From positions 7,429,251 through 7,493,250 of the forward strand of contig OZ037773.1 of assembly GCA_964035545.1 (NCBI GenBank): a stretch of DNA of 64,000 nt, in the 5' to 3' direction. Shown piece after piece: positions 1 to 16,187 of this stretch. Source of the stretch: Bugula neritina (lineage: Eukaryota > Bryozoa > Gymnolaemata > Cheilostomatida > Bugulidae). The first letter of the stretch is position 1. Each line of letters opens with the position of its first letter. The position numbers and the translations under genes were made by a program. The notes beneath the pieces were generated by a model. That model was not told the origin of the DNA and ran no database searches. It saw only the letters and a program-made list of their open reading frames with translations.

Positions 1-3406
<3,406 letters not shown>

Positions 3407-6400
3407 CAACAGAGCAATTGGCACCACCATAGCTAGTGTATCTACAATCACAATATGGTCCATTGTTGGTATTTAGACACCGGCCCCCATTTTCGCACGT
3501 GCTTTCATCAGTACACTGGTCATCTTCTGAAGTTCTTAATCCGTCATAAGACAAGAGCTCCGGGGCTGTGATGGTTGGTGTTGATGAGCAGTTTATATAG
3601 GATATGTTGACTATGGCACCAGAAAACCTGGTGAAATAGAATATACATAACTTTGTGTGTACTTAGTATGATGACATCATCATTTTTATGTGCAGAAGAT
3701 CACTAGAGACACGAATACGTCTGCAACATTCTAGCAAGACAAGTAGATAAACACATGACTTATAATAGTCATAGTTATATAACCAGACAGGGTAAGTATT
3801 AATGCTGTGGTAAAAACACCTCATGAACAGAAATTTTTAAAGTTTGTCTTTGCTTAGATGTTTTTGTGAAATAGGCTTCCGGCAGCCACCGCAAAGTTAG
3901 AATAATCAGTTACAAAATCTTTAGATCTACGATAAAAATTGGGTAATTTGATGTGTGAAGAAATGGAAGACGCGTGATTGTTTGTGTGAATATGGCTAGT
4001 TTCCAAAATGCCAAGCCAGTTGGGGTAAAAATTAACCATTAATAAGAATTTAGAACTTTTATGGACAAAGTTTATAATATATTTGTTTAGTAAAACTAAA
4101 TTTGTGCTAAACTAGTAAAGATAAAAAAATAATGTTCTTTTGTTGACGGAGCTTTTATAGACTTCTTATTCAGTACTGTTCATTATTTATCTTAACTTTT
4201 TATTTATTAAAATTATTAATCATATTTTTTTTTCGAAAACTGATAAACCTAAAGAAAAGATGTATTTTTAAAGAAAACAACTGCCTAAGTTTACCTGGGT
4301 TCATAATAGACTGTAGGTAGACTGAGCTCTTCCAATATGAGAACTTTTAGGTTGGGGAGGCCACCAATGTACAGCAGAGAGTTGCTTTAAAATAATTAGA
4401 ATAATCAATCATGCAATATTCTATTGACAATAGTACTATCTCAAAATTTCGGCACTGAAAACTAAAAAAGGAAATGAAATGAGCATGAAATTGCAGCAAT
4501 CATTATTTTATTACATCTGTAATGCATCTCACTTAATAGTATTAAAATAATTGAAGTTGTAAACACAGTAGTGACTCATCATTCATGTTTATAGAGTTTG
4601 TAGCTAAATTAAATTAACTGAAGCAGCCAAAATTATTCTAGTTTAAATGTGATTTAGCTAAAATAGTCTTCCTAGATTTAAATTTTGCTTTGATTTTATT
4701 GCATTTAATTTAAAACAAATGTTCACAGCTTGTGCAGTATTTATATAGATTATAATAATATGTTAACCAGTTAGCTTGGTCTGCTAAGGCAGACAACTCT
4801 GCAATAATTCAGCATAGAAATAATTTTTAATACAGCACAAAATGCTTAAGCGAGCAAGAAATTTTAAAAGCAGAATTAATTCTATAAATTTATAATAATA
4901 TGTAACAAAAAGTAGTTGATTTTTATTATACATTACCAATTATTGTAAAATATAATGTAATAATATAATACTCAGAATGTGCAGTAATTTAGGCATATCT
5001 TAGTATGGGATATTTAGCGTTGGAAAGACAGAATGTAAGATTTATCTGCTCATTGAGAATACATCTCACACATAACTATCCCACAAGATTTTCAGAGTTC
5101 AGCCCACAAACTCCTCCATCATCAACTGCTGCAGGTCAACGAAGAGTGGAATTCCAATGTTCGACGCTATGGAATAAATTGCCTAGTTCTATTCGTGCTG
5201 TGGGGAGGGAGGCTGGTTTCAAACTTGCCCTGAGAGACCATCTAATGGCAAATTTCCAGATAAAAAAATAATTTTTTAAGTTGCTAAAACTTCCAAAAAC
5301 CTAAACAAAAATCTTATATAACTGTCAACCATTCATGGCTCGGTGCCTCGACTAGCTACAGTGCTATTGCGCCATAGGCCCTGTCATTTTGTTTATTTTT
5401 TTTCTCAATTAATTTTTTCCCTTCTATGACAAAATAAAAACAAACAAACAAACAAACATCGTAGTTTGCAGCTACCATCTGCAATGTAACTTTGATGCTG
5501 CAGATAATTTGAAAGCTAAATCTTTAACTATATCTCACGCACTGCATCAAAAGCTATAAATACTTAAACAAGTTATTCCAGACAATGTGAAAAGCTCGTT
5601 ATAGATTTTAGAGTTGTCACATCTTTCGAAAATCTAATGGCCATATTTAAAAACAATACTGCAGATAGAAGTGGCTTGGAACATGCATCACCTTGGAACC
5701 ATAGCATCTGGTGTAGAGCCAAAGTCTAAGCTTCCTGTTTGGAATGAGTTACCAACCTTGAGCTGAGTCACCTTTTGTGACCAAGAAATGCTTACTTTAT
5801 GCCACCTCCTATAAGATAGTGTATCAGATTTATATAATACTATACCGCATATAGTAAAAAAGCACACGTTGCCATACTGTAAGAATACTGTAGAGTATAG
5901 TATAATGACATAATACAGATATATTACAAAACTATAAAAACTATCAATATGCATATATAAGGTATTATATTATTTGAAGTGTTTATATACTTCATTCTAG
6001 CTTGCTATTGTTAACAGTAAGGTACTAAAAAAATTATAGCATCTGTTTATGGTACCACATGCTGAAATAATTATACAACATAATTATGATTGCTTCACAA
6101 TACATGCAAACATTTGTAAATATATCCATAAACTTCCAGTTCTATTATGAAAAGTTAAGTAATATTTATTTTGTGAATAGATCTGTTTTTGCTACTACTA
6201 AGCATTTAGCTGCCTATCTGTGTTGCAGCACCTCTATTGCTAATTGGTGTAGATATCTTGCAACTGGTTACACACTTTGCAGTAGGATTGTTAGCATGTG
6301 TTAGCAAGTGTCAACAAGTGTTAGCAAGTGCTGCAAGGTGTGAAATATTAACCCATACAGCTGACAGCCATGTCATACTTGACACAGGCTTTAGAAAGTA

Positions 6401-9111
6401 AAATGTTTGATAGTAGAAAATCATGCAAGATACAAAGACTTAGGGAAAAGATATAAAGTGAAAAACAAAGTATATAGTCATGCACTTGGATAAAATGTTA
6501 TAATATTTAACAATCTTGCACATTTCTTAGCCTCCACTGTATATAAACTAAAAAGGCTTGTAATTCAACACTTTAAAAACTATCTATGGGATATCTAAAC
6601 TTACATTTTGTTGTGAAAGAGATATTTCAAAATTTACAAGTAAAAATACAAGGTTAGTGTGCAGGTAAAAATCTCTAAGCAATGAAATCAATCATTTCAC
6701 TCACCAGTCATGAAGATTTTCCCCAGTTGACAACTTGAGAGTGTTTCCATTACTCAGTCTCACTCTCAGTTTTACCGCACCTCCCTCTAACTTCAGTTGG
6801 ATGAATGAGTTGTTCTCGTAGTCCATATAAGCCAAGAGGCCATTGGGTATATGAGACTTAAAGTTCAGAGTCAGCTGACTGTTAGGACAGACACTGAGGG
6901 AGGAAAAGGCAGCGTAGGAGTTAGCTGTCCCTGAAAGAAAGGCAGAGCAGAGTGATGACCTCATTCTCAACTAAATCCTGTACATTGCTGGAATGTCTGT
7001 AACTTACAATTGAATTAACCAGAAATAATAGAATACAAGAGCACAACAACCAAATTGTCTATTTTATCAGATTATCAATTGTTTGTACAGTTTTTTCTAT
7101 AATATTCAATTGCTGTATCATAGCCATATTGAAAACATAATGCTCATAAATATAGTATTTTGGTGAAATTATATTAAAAACCAGTACATTATATGACTTG
7201 AATTGTACTATTATTAAGTGTGAGCATTATGTAATATATGTGATACTATGACAGCTTGCATTAAAAAAAGCACTATTGACATTTTAGCTTGTAGAAAGCC
7301 AGATAAAAGTTAGTGCTGTTTTGCATTTATTATTTTTATTGGGGAAAGGAGATTTCGCTTTTTACAGCTTTTTCTACTATTAACAAAATGAGCCATGCTT
7401 ACACTACAAAGCCTCGTAAAGTTCATGATATATTTAGTTGTTGAGTTTTGGTGTGATAATAAAATGAGCTGCATATACAGTCAAACTGCTGATACTAATT
7501 AATTACCAATTACTCTAACAAGACCCTTGTGCCCTGTATAATCCTCTACTTGATAAAACATTGTATATACTTAGTGTTGATATTTAATATGTTTATTTAG
7601 TTTCTAGAAATTACAGAATGTATAAGATTAGCACAAGAGTCTAGAGTGGAGTCTGAGTCATGTGTGAAAACACCTCCCCTGGGCTATAAGACAATTAAAT
7701 AAATCGACCAGTTGATTGGGCGTTGTGAAATGTTTAGGTGCATACATGGCAAATAACAAGAGCTCTAAGATGTAGGGTACTAAATTAATAAGAATTATAG
7801 ATGTCTGATTGGAGTATGAATCAAGTTCAAATTCCCTTTATTTAGTATGCCACTAAATCAAAGACTTGCAGCTTCTAAAATTTAATGAAACAATTTGAAG
7901 CTATGAAAAGTTAAGTAAATTTATTTAATTGGTTTTACCAACTCAAGGAATGTTGCCCACTCTAGTCTCATTGACTTGGGCCCATGAGCTCTGCTATATA
8001 TCATACAAAATAGCATACATGCATATAGAGAAAATGCAACGATTAACAAACATATACTGTGCAAATTGTCTATGCCATAGTGCATGAAGCAAGCATGCAG
8101 TATCTTTAATTCTACGATTAAAGATAATTTTAATTCATTTCAATTTGAACCATAAAGAAATTGCACTAAAAAGTGCATTGGCCTTGGAAATGATTAAAAC
8201 TAAAGATAATGTTTAGCTCACAATATATAAACTTTGGCAGCATTAAACAGCCTACTTGGCAGCATAGCTGCAATGCACTATGAACTCATTTTATTAGGAA
8301 ATAACGGATTCTTCTAATCAAATGAATATAGTATGATATAATCATTTTATAATAGTGTAATTAGTATCATTTATTATCAACCATGGTCAAGGGAATTAAT
8401 CAGATCAAAAGTATTTAATCAAGTATTAACAGAAAAGAAAGCTGCCCATAACTGTTCGTTGGCCCCAGTGTAGAAATTTCAGTAAAGAAATGTTATACAT
8501 TATATTGCTGGTGCACGCTGTTAGTTGCCTTTGCAAGCGACACTTGCCATTGCATGTCATATAAAAATGTACCTGTGATAGTAAGATGTCATGCATCCCA
8601 GGGTAACACAATGGTGGTGTGTATGCCTGCATACACCCTGGAAGTGCATTGAGTACATGGACCAGTTTAAAACATTTCTTTAACATAAACTGTATATGCT
8701 TATCTAACCATGAAGTCTTGGCATAGCTACATACAAACATAATAAAATTATGATTTCATGTACAAAAGTCATGTTTATAGTAATAAAACCTGTAGTTTTA
8801 AACCTTTTATTTTTTGAAATGCTTATATGTGTTACAAATTTTAGAGAAAACTAAAATATTACAGCTTTTAGCCTATCTAATCTATTGATATCCTAAAGTT
8901 ACACTCTTTACTATTCCTTTAAAGAATTTAGTATTCTTTAGTCCACTATGCAAAATAATAATTTATGGAGCAGTCTACTTTCTGAAACACAAGTTATTAT
9001 TGACCTTTGATATAATAAACAAGTACCTTGCAGAGAGAGTAGTGGAGTCTCTCCATTGATGCAGCTAATGCCACAAACAAGAAAAGTGCACAGTGCCCAG
9101 CAGGTGCCCAT
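3407..9111 (-). CDS. Neurexin-like protein, 5' portion (signal peptide, LNS1, EGF1)
   Basis: Five exons read right to left: 9027-9111, 6705-6930, 5692-5808, 4295-4384, 3407-3627. All junctions are GT-AG and in phase, giving about 246 residues before the reading frame leaves exon 5 in phase 1; the rest lies left of the window. Residues 1-20 form a signal peptide. Residues about 30-195 are a laminin-G/LNS domain, with NSYAAF near its start, RWHKV in the middle, LYIGGLP, and YEPRFSGAI at the end. Residues about 209-245 are an EGF domain with spacing C-x5-C-x5-C-x8-C-x1-C-x9-C. LNS followed by EGF after a signal peptide is the start of an alpha-neurexin, a presynaptic adhesion protein. The YEPRFSGAI segment resembles insect Nrx-1 more than vertebrate neurexins, as far as I remember them. 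Intron 3 holds a LINE fragment. CASPR-type proteins are a less likely alternative because no discoidin domain precedes the LNS. Confidence 0.85.
4990..5458 (+). mobile_element. 3' end of a LINE (non-LTR retrotransposon), truncated
   Basis: The frame ending at 5271 encodes a tail typical of the last segment of LINE reverse transcriptases, with FSEF and LWNKLPSSIR motifs and a lysine-rich stop. It is followed by about 180 bases of 3' UTR containing GCGCCATAGGCCC and ends in a (CAAA)n tail at about 5440-5458. It is 5'-truncated, as is usual for LINE copies, and sits in neurexin intron 3 opposite to that gene. A related 3' end lies at 60662-60805. Confidence 0.75.
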
Positions 9112-9758
9112 TCTACATGCTGTATCTTGTCAGAATGTCAGCTTGTCAAGATGTCGACCTGTCAAGATCAGCTGAATATTGTTGGGAAACTCTAGCTAAT
9201 TCAGGTACAGAAAGAAGACGAATCTACAACCACAATATATACCCATTAATTTTGGCTCTAATTAAAATCTTCACTGTGTTGTGTAAATCTAATTAAATTA
9301 AGTGAAGACAATCAATTAAAAAGGATTAAGATAATTGTGTATTTGCAGTGCATTGTAGTGCATACTTTGTCCAGCATGTAATTGAACTTGTTATTAAGAA
9401 ATCACAAGTTATATAGGCTTAAGAAAGATCATAAAATCAAAAGTACTAACTGATAATTTACAACAAGTCCATTCATAGTTTGTGCTTCGATACCAATTAT
9501 TACAAGTCATTATTTGATGGAAAAGCCATATATGAACTAAAATACCCATTGCTAGGTTTGTCAATGTACCTCATCTCAGTATATATAATAATTTAGTGAT
9601 CACTATCACACCTTCCAGCTTAATCCACTGCATGCTATGTTGAGTCATTATCAAAACATGGCTACCAGTTTGATCTGTGATAAAGTCATACTTACTTTAT
9701 TTAAATCAGATTATACTATTGAAAAGCTGGAACTGGTGTTCAGATTTTAGGCATCAGA

Positions 9759-9770
9759 GGGGGGGGGGGG
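9759..9770 (+). repeat. Poly-G run (12 G)
   Basis: Twelve consecutive G in an otherwise AT-rich region. A second G-rich run lies near 42156-42171. It could be a sequencing-length artefact. Confidence 0.8.
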
Positions 9771-10542
9771 TGGCAATAGTTGACATTTTCCATGTGTTCT
9801 CAGGTGTTAATAGTAAATATCAATTAAAATCCCTATATAAGGCACTACTCTTCTTAGTGTAGCTTAGACACAAACCTATAGCCTTAAAACCTGACATTCT
9901 AAACCACCCCCTCCTGGTTATGACATTAAAAGAGAATCTCAATTTGAAATTCTCACAAGCTCCCACTGTCAGGCCCAGCATACATTAAACTATACTTGAC
10001 TACTTAATGGGATCTTTAAATGTCACTATAGGGCTAATTGAGATCAAACAATAGCCAATAATTGTGGTTCATGGATTGTCTAACAGCTAACAGAAAGTCA
10101 CTAAATACTTAGACATATACTTGGCAACTTTCAATCAGTAAACTTTTAACCTGCATCCATATAATTTAAAAATTAATTATGGGGGATTTTTTAGAAACAT
10201 AATTTGCTATTTTTAAAAAAACGAAATAATTCCCTTTTCTTTTTAGGCACAAAACCGTGCTTTTACTTACAAGTTTTTTAGGTTTGCCAAGCTAAAAAGA
10301 GTTTACCGATACTTGCCTAGTTGATGTAAGTAAGTCGACGTGGAAGTTTCCCATGAAATTATTCAAAAGGAAAACAAATCCATTATAGTTTGTGCGCTTT
10401 TGCTTTTAATTAAATACCTGCTTTTTCTAGCTAATATACATGTAAATAGTTTTTCTTCTAAGGATATACAACTTGCAGACCTAACATACAAACAATAATG
10501 TGATGCATAAAATTGACCAAACTGTTCCTGCCATTACTATGG

Positions 10543-10629
10543 AGTGCCAAATGGTCAAAAATTCGCTTATTATAATTGTATCTCATATGCTTATAATAAA
10601 GTATCTAGCCATTTTTGACGATTTGGCAC
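10543..10629. repeat. Inverted repeat, MITE-like hairpin
   Basis: The left arm GTGCCAAATGGTCAAAAAT (from 10543) is nearly the reverse complement of ATTTTTGACGATTTGGCAC (10611-10629), with one mismatch. An inner pair, about 10564-10575 with 10591-10602, extends the palindrome. The loop is about 15 bases. The arms and small size suggest a tiny non-autonomous DNA element or its relic; no target duplication is obvious. Confidence 0.55.
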
Positions 10630-13005
10630 TTTATACCATTACTGGTTGATGTAGAATTCCTACATAATTTTTAATAACAACAGAATATACAAGTGGAAAA
10701 TATTTCCTTATTGTACTGATTTTTACACTCTACTAGATATTTTTAGAATAAAACATTGTACAGACCTGTATTAAATCAATCCAAACACTAATTCAGAAAT
10801 TAAAAATCAAAACTAAGTAAAATTCTCTTTTGTACATCTATTGAAGGAGTCTTTCTATTACCTTCTTTTATGATCAGCATTAATCAGGTGTATAACATAC
10901 TTTATATTACACAAAATATTATGACATGTTATGTATGTTAATCGTATTACATATTACAAAGTATACAGTAGTACCCTTATTTTACATTTTATATTACGCA
11001 TATACATATATTGTGTATCTATATTATGCTGCTTTCAAAGCATTCTTTGGCTATTTTACAACATAAATACAAATTCAATTAGAAGAAATTGAAGCTATTG
11101 TTTATGAAAAACTAAAACAAAAAATATTTAGCCTTCTAGAATTTTCTAAGGTACTAAAGTATGAACACACCGCAGAATTTAAATTACGCAAAAATATGTT
11201 CTACTTACAATTATAATAGTTGCAGCTTACCATAAATTTCTCAAGTATCCTCTATGCATAAGACTTCAAGCTCACAGTTGATCTGCTGAATCTAGCTTTG
11301 ATGTGAGAGAGTTTGCTTGAAGGAACAATAGCCAATTACACTCGACATCATATGTTCACAGATCACTTGTCTTTGTCAACGCTTAGCTTATTGTTAACTG
11401 AGTAAAACTGTCAGATTTGAAATAGATACCGCCTTAGTAGCAACTCTCACATTTCACTCGAAATCATTGTTCAATATTAGTGGATACAGCTGGCAAATTT
11501 ATTGATCAACTTATAATGTTAATAACAATTAATAGTTATAATGATAATCTGGCCTGAGGGTTTGGCTGTGTAGTGTGGGTTGTCAGGCACTGGGTGTATA
11601 ATCTAATCTATTCATGTCAGAAGATCTCATGTTCCACTAATTAGTGGCAAAGAATGAAACAGGATGTGAGATCAGTGACAGCTAACTGCTAGAGTTAGGA
11701 AATAGAGCTGCCATAATCAAAGCTTCTAATACATGAAAATATGCAATATTAGCTGGACTATCCGGCAATTGATATAGTTGATGTTTCTAGATAACATATA
11801 AGTTAGACATTATCTTTTCAAATGCTACGGAGCTTTCTATGAAATTTGATCTATGATCTTGTTTTTTGAAAAATTAGCAACTGAGAGTCAATATCACAAA
11901 GAAGGAAACACTGCTCTCTTTCACTGCAAGTTAACAGTCGATGTTTCAAAATTGCCTGAATAGAGTGGATTTGAGCTTGGACTGCATGGCAGTTGCTTTT
12001 TTCCTCTAAACTCTAAGGCAAAAAACTTTTTGTCATGATACTGATGCATGTGCTTTCATGTTATGAAGTTCTAAATTTATATGATTATAATTATATTAAT
12101 TATAGTAACAAAGAAAACAAATTTTGTTCAATCTAATGATATTTAACACATTATTTACCATCAATATATTGTATTAAAACTTTTATAAAGTCTTACAAAA
12201 TCTTGTAATATATTGTAATTTATTTGTCCTTATTAGAAGGCAATTAAAATACATTACTTTAGGAGGGGGCCTTGTAATATGCTCATCAACATTTCATTTA
12301 ATGCATTATGTGTGCAAATTTCATATCTATTGATTGCACACTCAAGTTTTGCACATATAAGCAGCGAAAATTCCACCTCTAAAACACAATCAGGAGTTAC
12401 ATGTTATGTAAAAGTTGACGACATACTGCAGAAAATACAACAGGGCCCCTTATATTAGCCCCTAATGATACACTCCTTATACTACCATTTTTATTAATAC
12501 AAGGCCAGCTTTCAGTGAAAATCTGTATTCTATTGCATGATTTATTAATTTGCCAATTTTTACGGTTTTTATTTGTAATTTTTTATCTAAAAATTCTGAT
12601 GAGTGTCTAATGTTGCAAAAATATTATTATGAGTTATGTACTTCTGGCGGCTAATACTATAATGTATATAAGGCGGTGTATACAACTCCACTTTTTCTTT
12701 TACTACGACGCACTGAGCTGGAATATTGTTGAGTTCGATGCTATGACGCGTATAATCTTTTTATTTAAAGGTTAAAAACCAGCAAAGTTCAAGGCCGTTT
12801 CTAAAGCTCTACTGATCAAAACTTCGCACTAATAGTAATTGCAATTCACTTATCTTTTAATTTCATAATTTATCAGTGTGATCTATTATCACTTTAACCC
12901 TTTGTTGTTTATTGATTATTATGCATTAATGGTAAACTTAATATTTAACTAAAACTAAAAGTAAATGACTATAATTATGTCTATCACTATGATCTATTAC
13001 AATGT

Positions 13006-13288
13006 TGTTTGGTACTTGTCATTATATAAACATTTATTTCAATTTAGTATTTCACTATTTGCAGTTGTTATTTGATTAATAATAATTTACTATTTTTCTG
13101 CTTAATAACAATAATCAACTGTTTCACTTATATTATCATAATTTTAGTATTAAATTGTATTATATATATTGTGGAAATAAAACACGACTTCGGCCCCTTC
13201 CATTAATAAACTAACTTGAACATGTTCACTCTCTTAATAGTTAATAGGCATAGCATTAGCTGAAAAATAACATGACCTACACAAAACA
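13006..13288 (+). repeat. Diverged solo LTR related to the 31-35 kb retrotransposon
   Basis: The stretch follows the 232-bp LTR at 31038 in order: TGTT start, AAACATTTATTTC near the 5' end, a T-rich centre, ATATATATTGTGGAAATAAA with an AATAAA signal, an ACTTCGGCC block matching GCTTCGGCC, a TAACT..GA.CATGTTC block, and the ACAAAACA end. It is about 50 bases longer and has many substitutions. No primer-binding site, internal region or second LTR follows, so it is a solo LTR. No clean target duplication was found. It lies about 350 bases upstream of TTC9. Confidence 0.7.
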
Positions 13289-13640
13289 TAGGTATTTCTG
13301 TACTAGCAGTATCATATTAATAATGATGAGAAATAGAAAATTATAATTATTATGATTATCATAATGATATTGATATCAATAATATCATAGTCATAGTGAT
13401 ATTGAATTTGAGAATCATAATCATTATCACAATGACAATGATCATCAGACTTTTGGTTAAATTGCCCATATTCATTCTATTTTATTTGATTTTAATCACA
13501 AAATGAAATTGGGAACTTAGAGTTAGTATGCGAGATTCTAGTTCGCTTCTAGTTCTAGTAGTTTTATTTTCTATAAGAATTGTAGCCCAAATTTTTGTTT
13601 CATGTTTGATTCATGAATTGCAATAAAGGATATAGGCAAT
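13289..13640. other. TTC9 upstream region with symmetric ATAATCATT-rich tract
   Basis: From 13317 to 13445 the sequence is a series of short direct and inverted ATAAT/CATTAT motifs, including a dyad around GATATTGATATCAATA. It is probably simple sequence. The TTC9 promoter must lie here or just left, but I see no clear TATA box. Confidence 0.4.
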
Positions 13641-15227
13641 GTGTCTCTACGTTCTGTTACTAGTTTTAGAAATATGGAATCGTTGGCTGTTGATGGCTTT
13701 TCACGTGGCAGTCTGGAAAAAGTAGAACATTTGCTCCGGGAAGCTAAAAAGTACAAGGAAGAAGGGAATGCTCGGTACTTGAGCAAAGAATATAGGAAGG
13801 CTATTCGGTGTTATCACCAGTCACTACTTTACATTAAATCAATCACTCAAGGTAAATAGAGTGGAATTAACTAAGGGTGATTACATGTGCATTGATTGTA
13901 AACATGTATAATATACATTGGTAGAATCTGGAAAGTCTAGTGTATAAAATTTAGCACATTTGAGAAGTTTTTAATTTTTTTCAAAGTGCAAAAAAATTAA
14001 AATATTTCAGCAGTTTAGCGTCATACAGAATAAGGCAGCCATTGCAAAAAGTGTTTTTACTTATAAGACAATATAATATAAGGTAATGTATTTAGCTTTG
14101 ATATATTATTTTATTGTTTTTATGTTACTTACCACCAATTTTGTAAAATATATGATGAAAGCTGTCTTTGAAAATCAAAGCATGTTGTTTTTATTGCCTG
14201 AGTTCTAATATCTGAGCTGCTAACTACTAGTGGCGTGTCAGCCTGCACCCTGAATGCTATTGTATGCTAACTGTAGGGCAAGACACAGTTGGAACACTAC
14301 TTGGTGTCAACCAGAAAGAGTCACTACCTGCAGACGTTCAGCAGACGATATCAAAACTCTCAAGGGATTGTCACAACAACCTGGCAGGTAAACTACCCTT
14401 TCTGTTTTGTTATTGGCAGGTACATTGTCTTTTCTTTTGTAATATACTATCTATGCTTAGCTGTGATATGCTGTATTGTTTATTTAGTTTAGTTGACAAT
14501 CACTGGTTGAGCTTATATGATTCCTCAAGTATTGTCTCTTTCAGACTGCAGGATTTCAACAGTAAACTTCGCTAATACATAGCTAGTCGTAATGAGGTTC
14601 AGCTGATCTCTCCACTTTGTCCTGTGCCAGTCTCTAGGTGCCCACTTGTGTTTATATTTCTGTCAAGTGTATAAGTCTAGTACTAAATTTTCATACTGAT
14701 ATGTTGACAGCCTGCATCATGAACAAAGATGACCCGGACTATACCAAGGTTATCTCATACTGTGATCTGGTTATTGATGATCAGCCAACCAATGCCAAGG
14801 CTCATTTTAGGAAAGGCGTGTCACTCTACAACCTTAAAGATTACGACACGGCCTTGACCAGCTTTCTCAAGGCCAAGGATAGTGCTGGAGCCTCAGGTTC
14901 GTTCTGTTTGTAGGACTTGGGAACTGTAAGCGAAAAATCAATAAAATAATTCACTTCCTTCGACTTGGTAGTTTCTATTTACAACTGTTATGTTGGATGA
15001 AAAAATGAGCAATAGAAATAATGTTGTTTTAGTGTTGCTACTAGTTGTATATATGTATATTATACATTTATGCCCACGTCATGTGTTGTCTGTAACACTT
15101 TTGTACTTGTATTCTTTTAGATTCTCAAATAAACAAATATATCAACATGTGTCATCAAGCAAACAAAGTAGAGAATCAGAAGATGAAGGCCACGTATCAG
15201 AATATGTTTAAGCAGATGGCTGTGTGA
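13641..15227 (+). CDS. Tetratricopeptide repeat protein 9 (TTC9 family)
   Basis: Four exons: 13641-13851, 14277-14387, 14711-14896, 15121-15227. All are GT-AG and in phase. From the first ATG the product is 204 residues; an ATG at 13674 gives 193 and has the stronger context (A at -3, G at +4), so the start is uncertain. Seen features: KEEGNARY and YRKAIRCYHQSLL of TPR 1, the conserved CHNNLA at the exon 2/3 junction, YTKVISYCDLVI of TPR 2, NAKAHFRKGVSLYNLKDYDTAL of TPR 3 (quoted in part), and a C-terminal YQNMFKQM. These match the TTC9 family, about 170-240 residues in mammals, small cytosolic TPR adaptors. The family's exact role is poorly known. The next gene is convergent: ARID4 ends about 960 bases to the right. 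Confidence 0.88.
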
Positions 15228-16187
15228 GTTTGTTAGCTCAGGTTCCTCCAGTCAGTATCATCAATAGCCATGGACCCAAGTCTGTGCTGCGCAATATAAT
15301 ATAATTACTCATGTTGATATACTATGGCGAAGGAGCGCCCGTATGGGCTAGGGTGCTACTATCAACAGTGCTTAAATGTTCTCTCACAGGGTTGGCATTC
15401 ACAGCTATGTGTTGATATTGAACTAGAAACACCAATATGGAGTTTGACTCATGTGTATTATACACACCTTCTGTATGCAGTGAATTGCTTTCGAGTGAAA
15501 TTACTCATTGCTAAACAATTACCTCATAAAGCATCTCAGCATTGCCTCAGTGACTTTATTTTTATAGCCTGTGTTCTGAGCCATGTACGACTTATTAGAT
15601 CTCTGGTTATTGTTGACATATCCTTGCTTTTAACTGGCATCTCAGCTTACTTATTCCACATGATGGTGGAATTATTTTTTTAAAATTTATTTTATGTTTA
15701 ATGAAATATATTTGTGTTTTAGCTTTATGAACTAATTTATTTAGTAATTTAATGAAATATGTAGAAAATTTGAACTACAAGAAACAGTGGGTACTGTACA
15801 GTGTGTCATATATGGCACTTATAAACAATACTATATACAAACTGTAGATAGAGGCATGCACTCAACAACTACCAATCCTCTCCAGGAAACACAATACGAG
15901 AATAAATCTGTGACACTATCCAAAAGTTAAAGATAAATCATTTAATAAAACATTAAAATATTACAGTTTTGCAAGCTAGAATCAGTTAGTGAGTAGATAG
16001 AATAGCTAGTGAGTAGATGGTAGAGTTAGTAGATAGTACAGTTGGTTATTGCTGTGTAATCAAGAAAAACTAAGCCAGTTATATCTATAGAATATTTGAC
16101 ATTACTGTGTAGTTTTACAAAGTACCATAACAATACAGAAACTCATATTATAATTAAACTATTAAACTGACAGTTGATAAATGAGCA
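15228..16187. other. Convergent 3' flanks of TTC9 and ARID4
   Basis: The two genes point towards each other and their 3' UTRs must lie here. An open frame at 15324-15683 has no recognisable features and is probably chance. A GAGTAGATAG-type short repeat lies near 15990-16035. No further gene is seen. Confidence 0.5.

Larger units (their letters stand above)
9112..13005. other. Gene-poor spacer between neurexin start and TTC9
   Basis: Contains a 12-base G run at 9759-9770 and the hairpin at 10543-10629. A TATATAAG motif at about 12666 is followed by a relatively GC-rich stretch to about 12770 that could be a promoter, but no exon follows. 5' UTR exons of the neurexin gene may be hidden here; I cannot place them. 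Confidence 0.4.

Noticed and set aside
15324-15683. 119-residue open frame right of TTC9
   Set aside because: No motif, no splice partner, AT-rich codon use; it lies in the convergent 3' flank.
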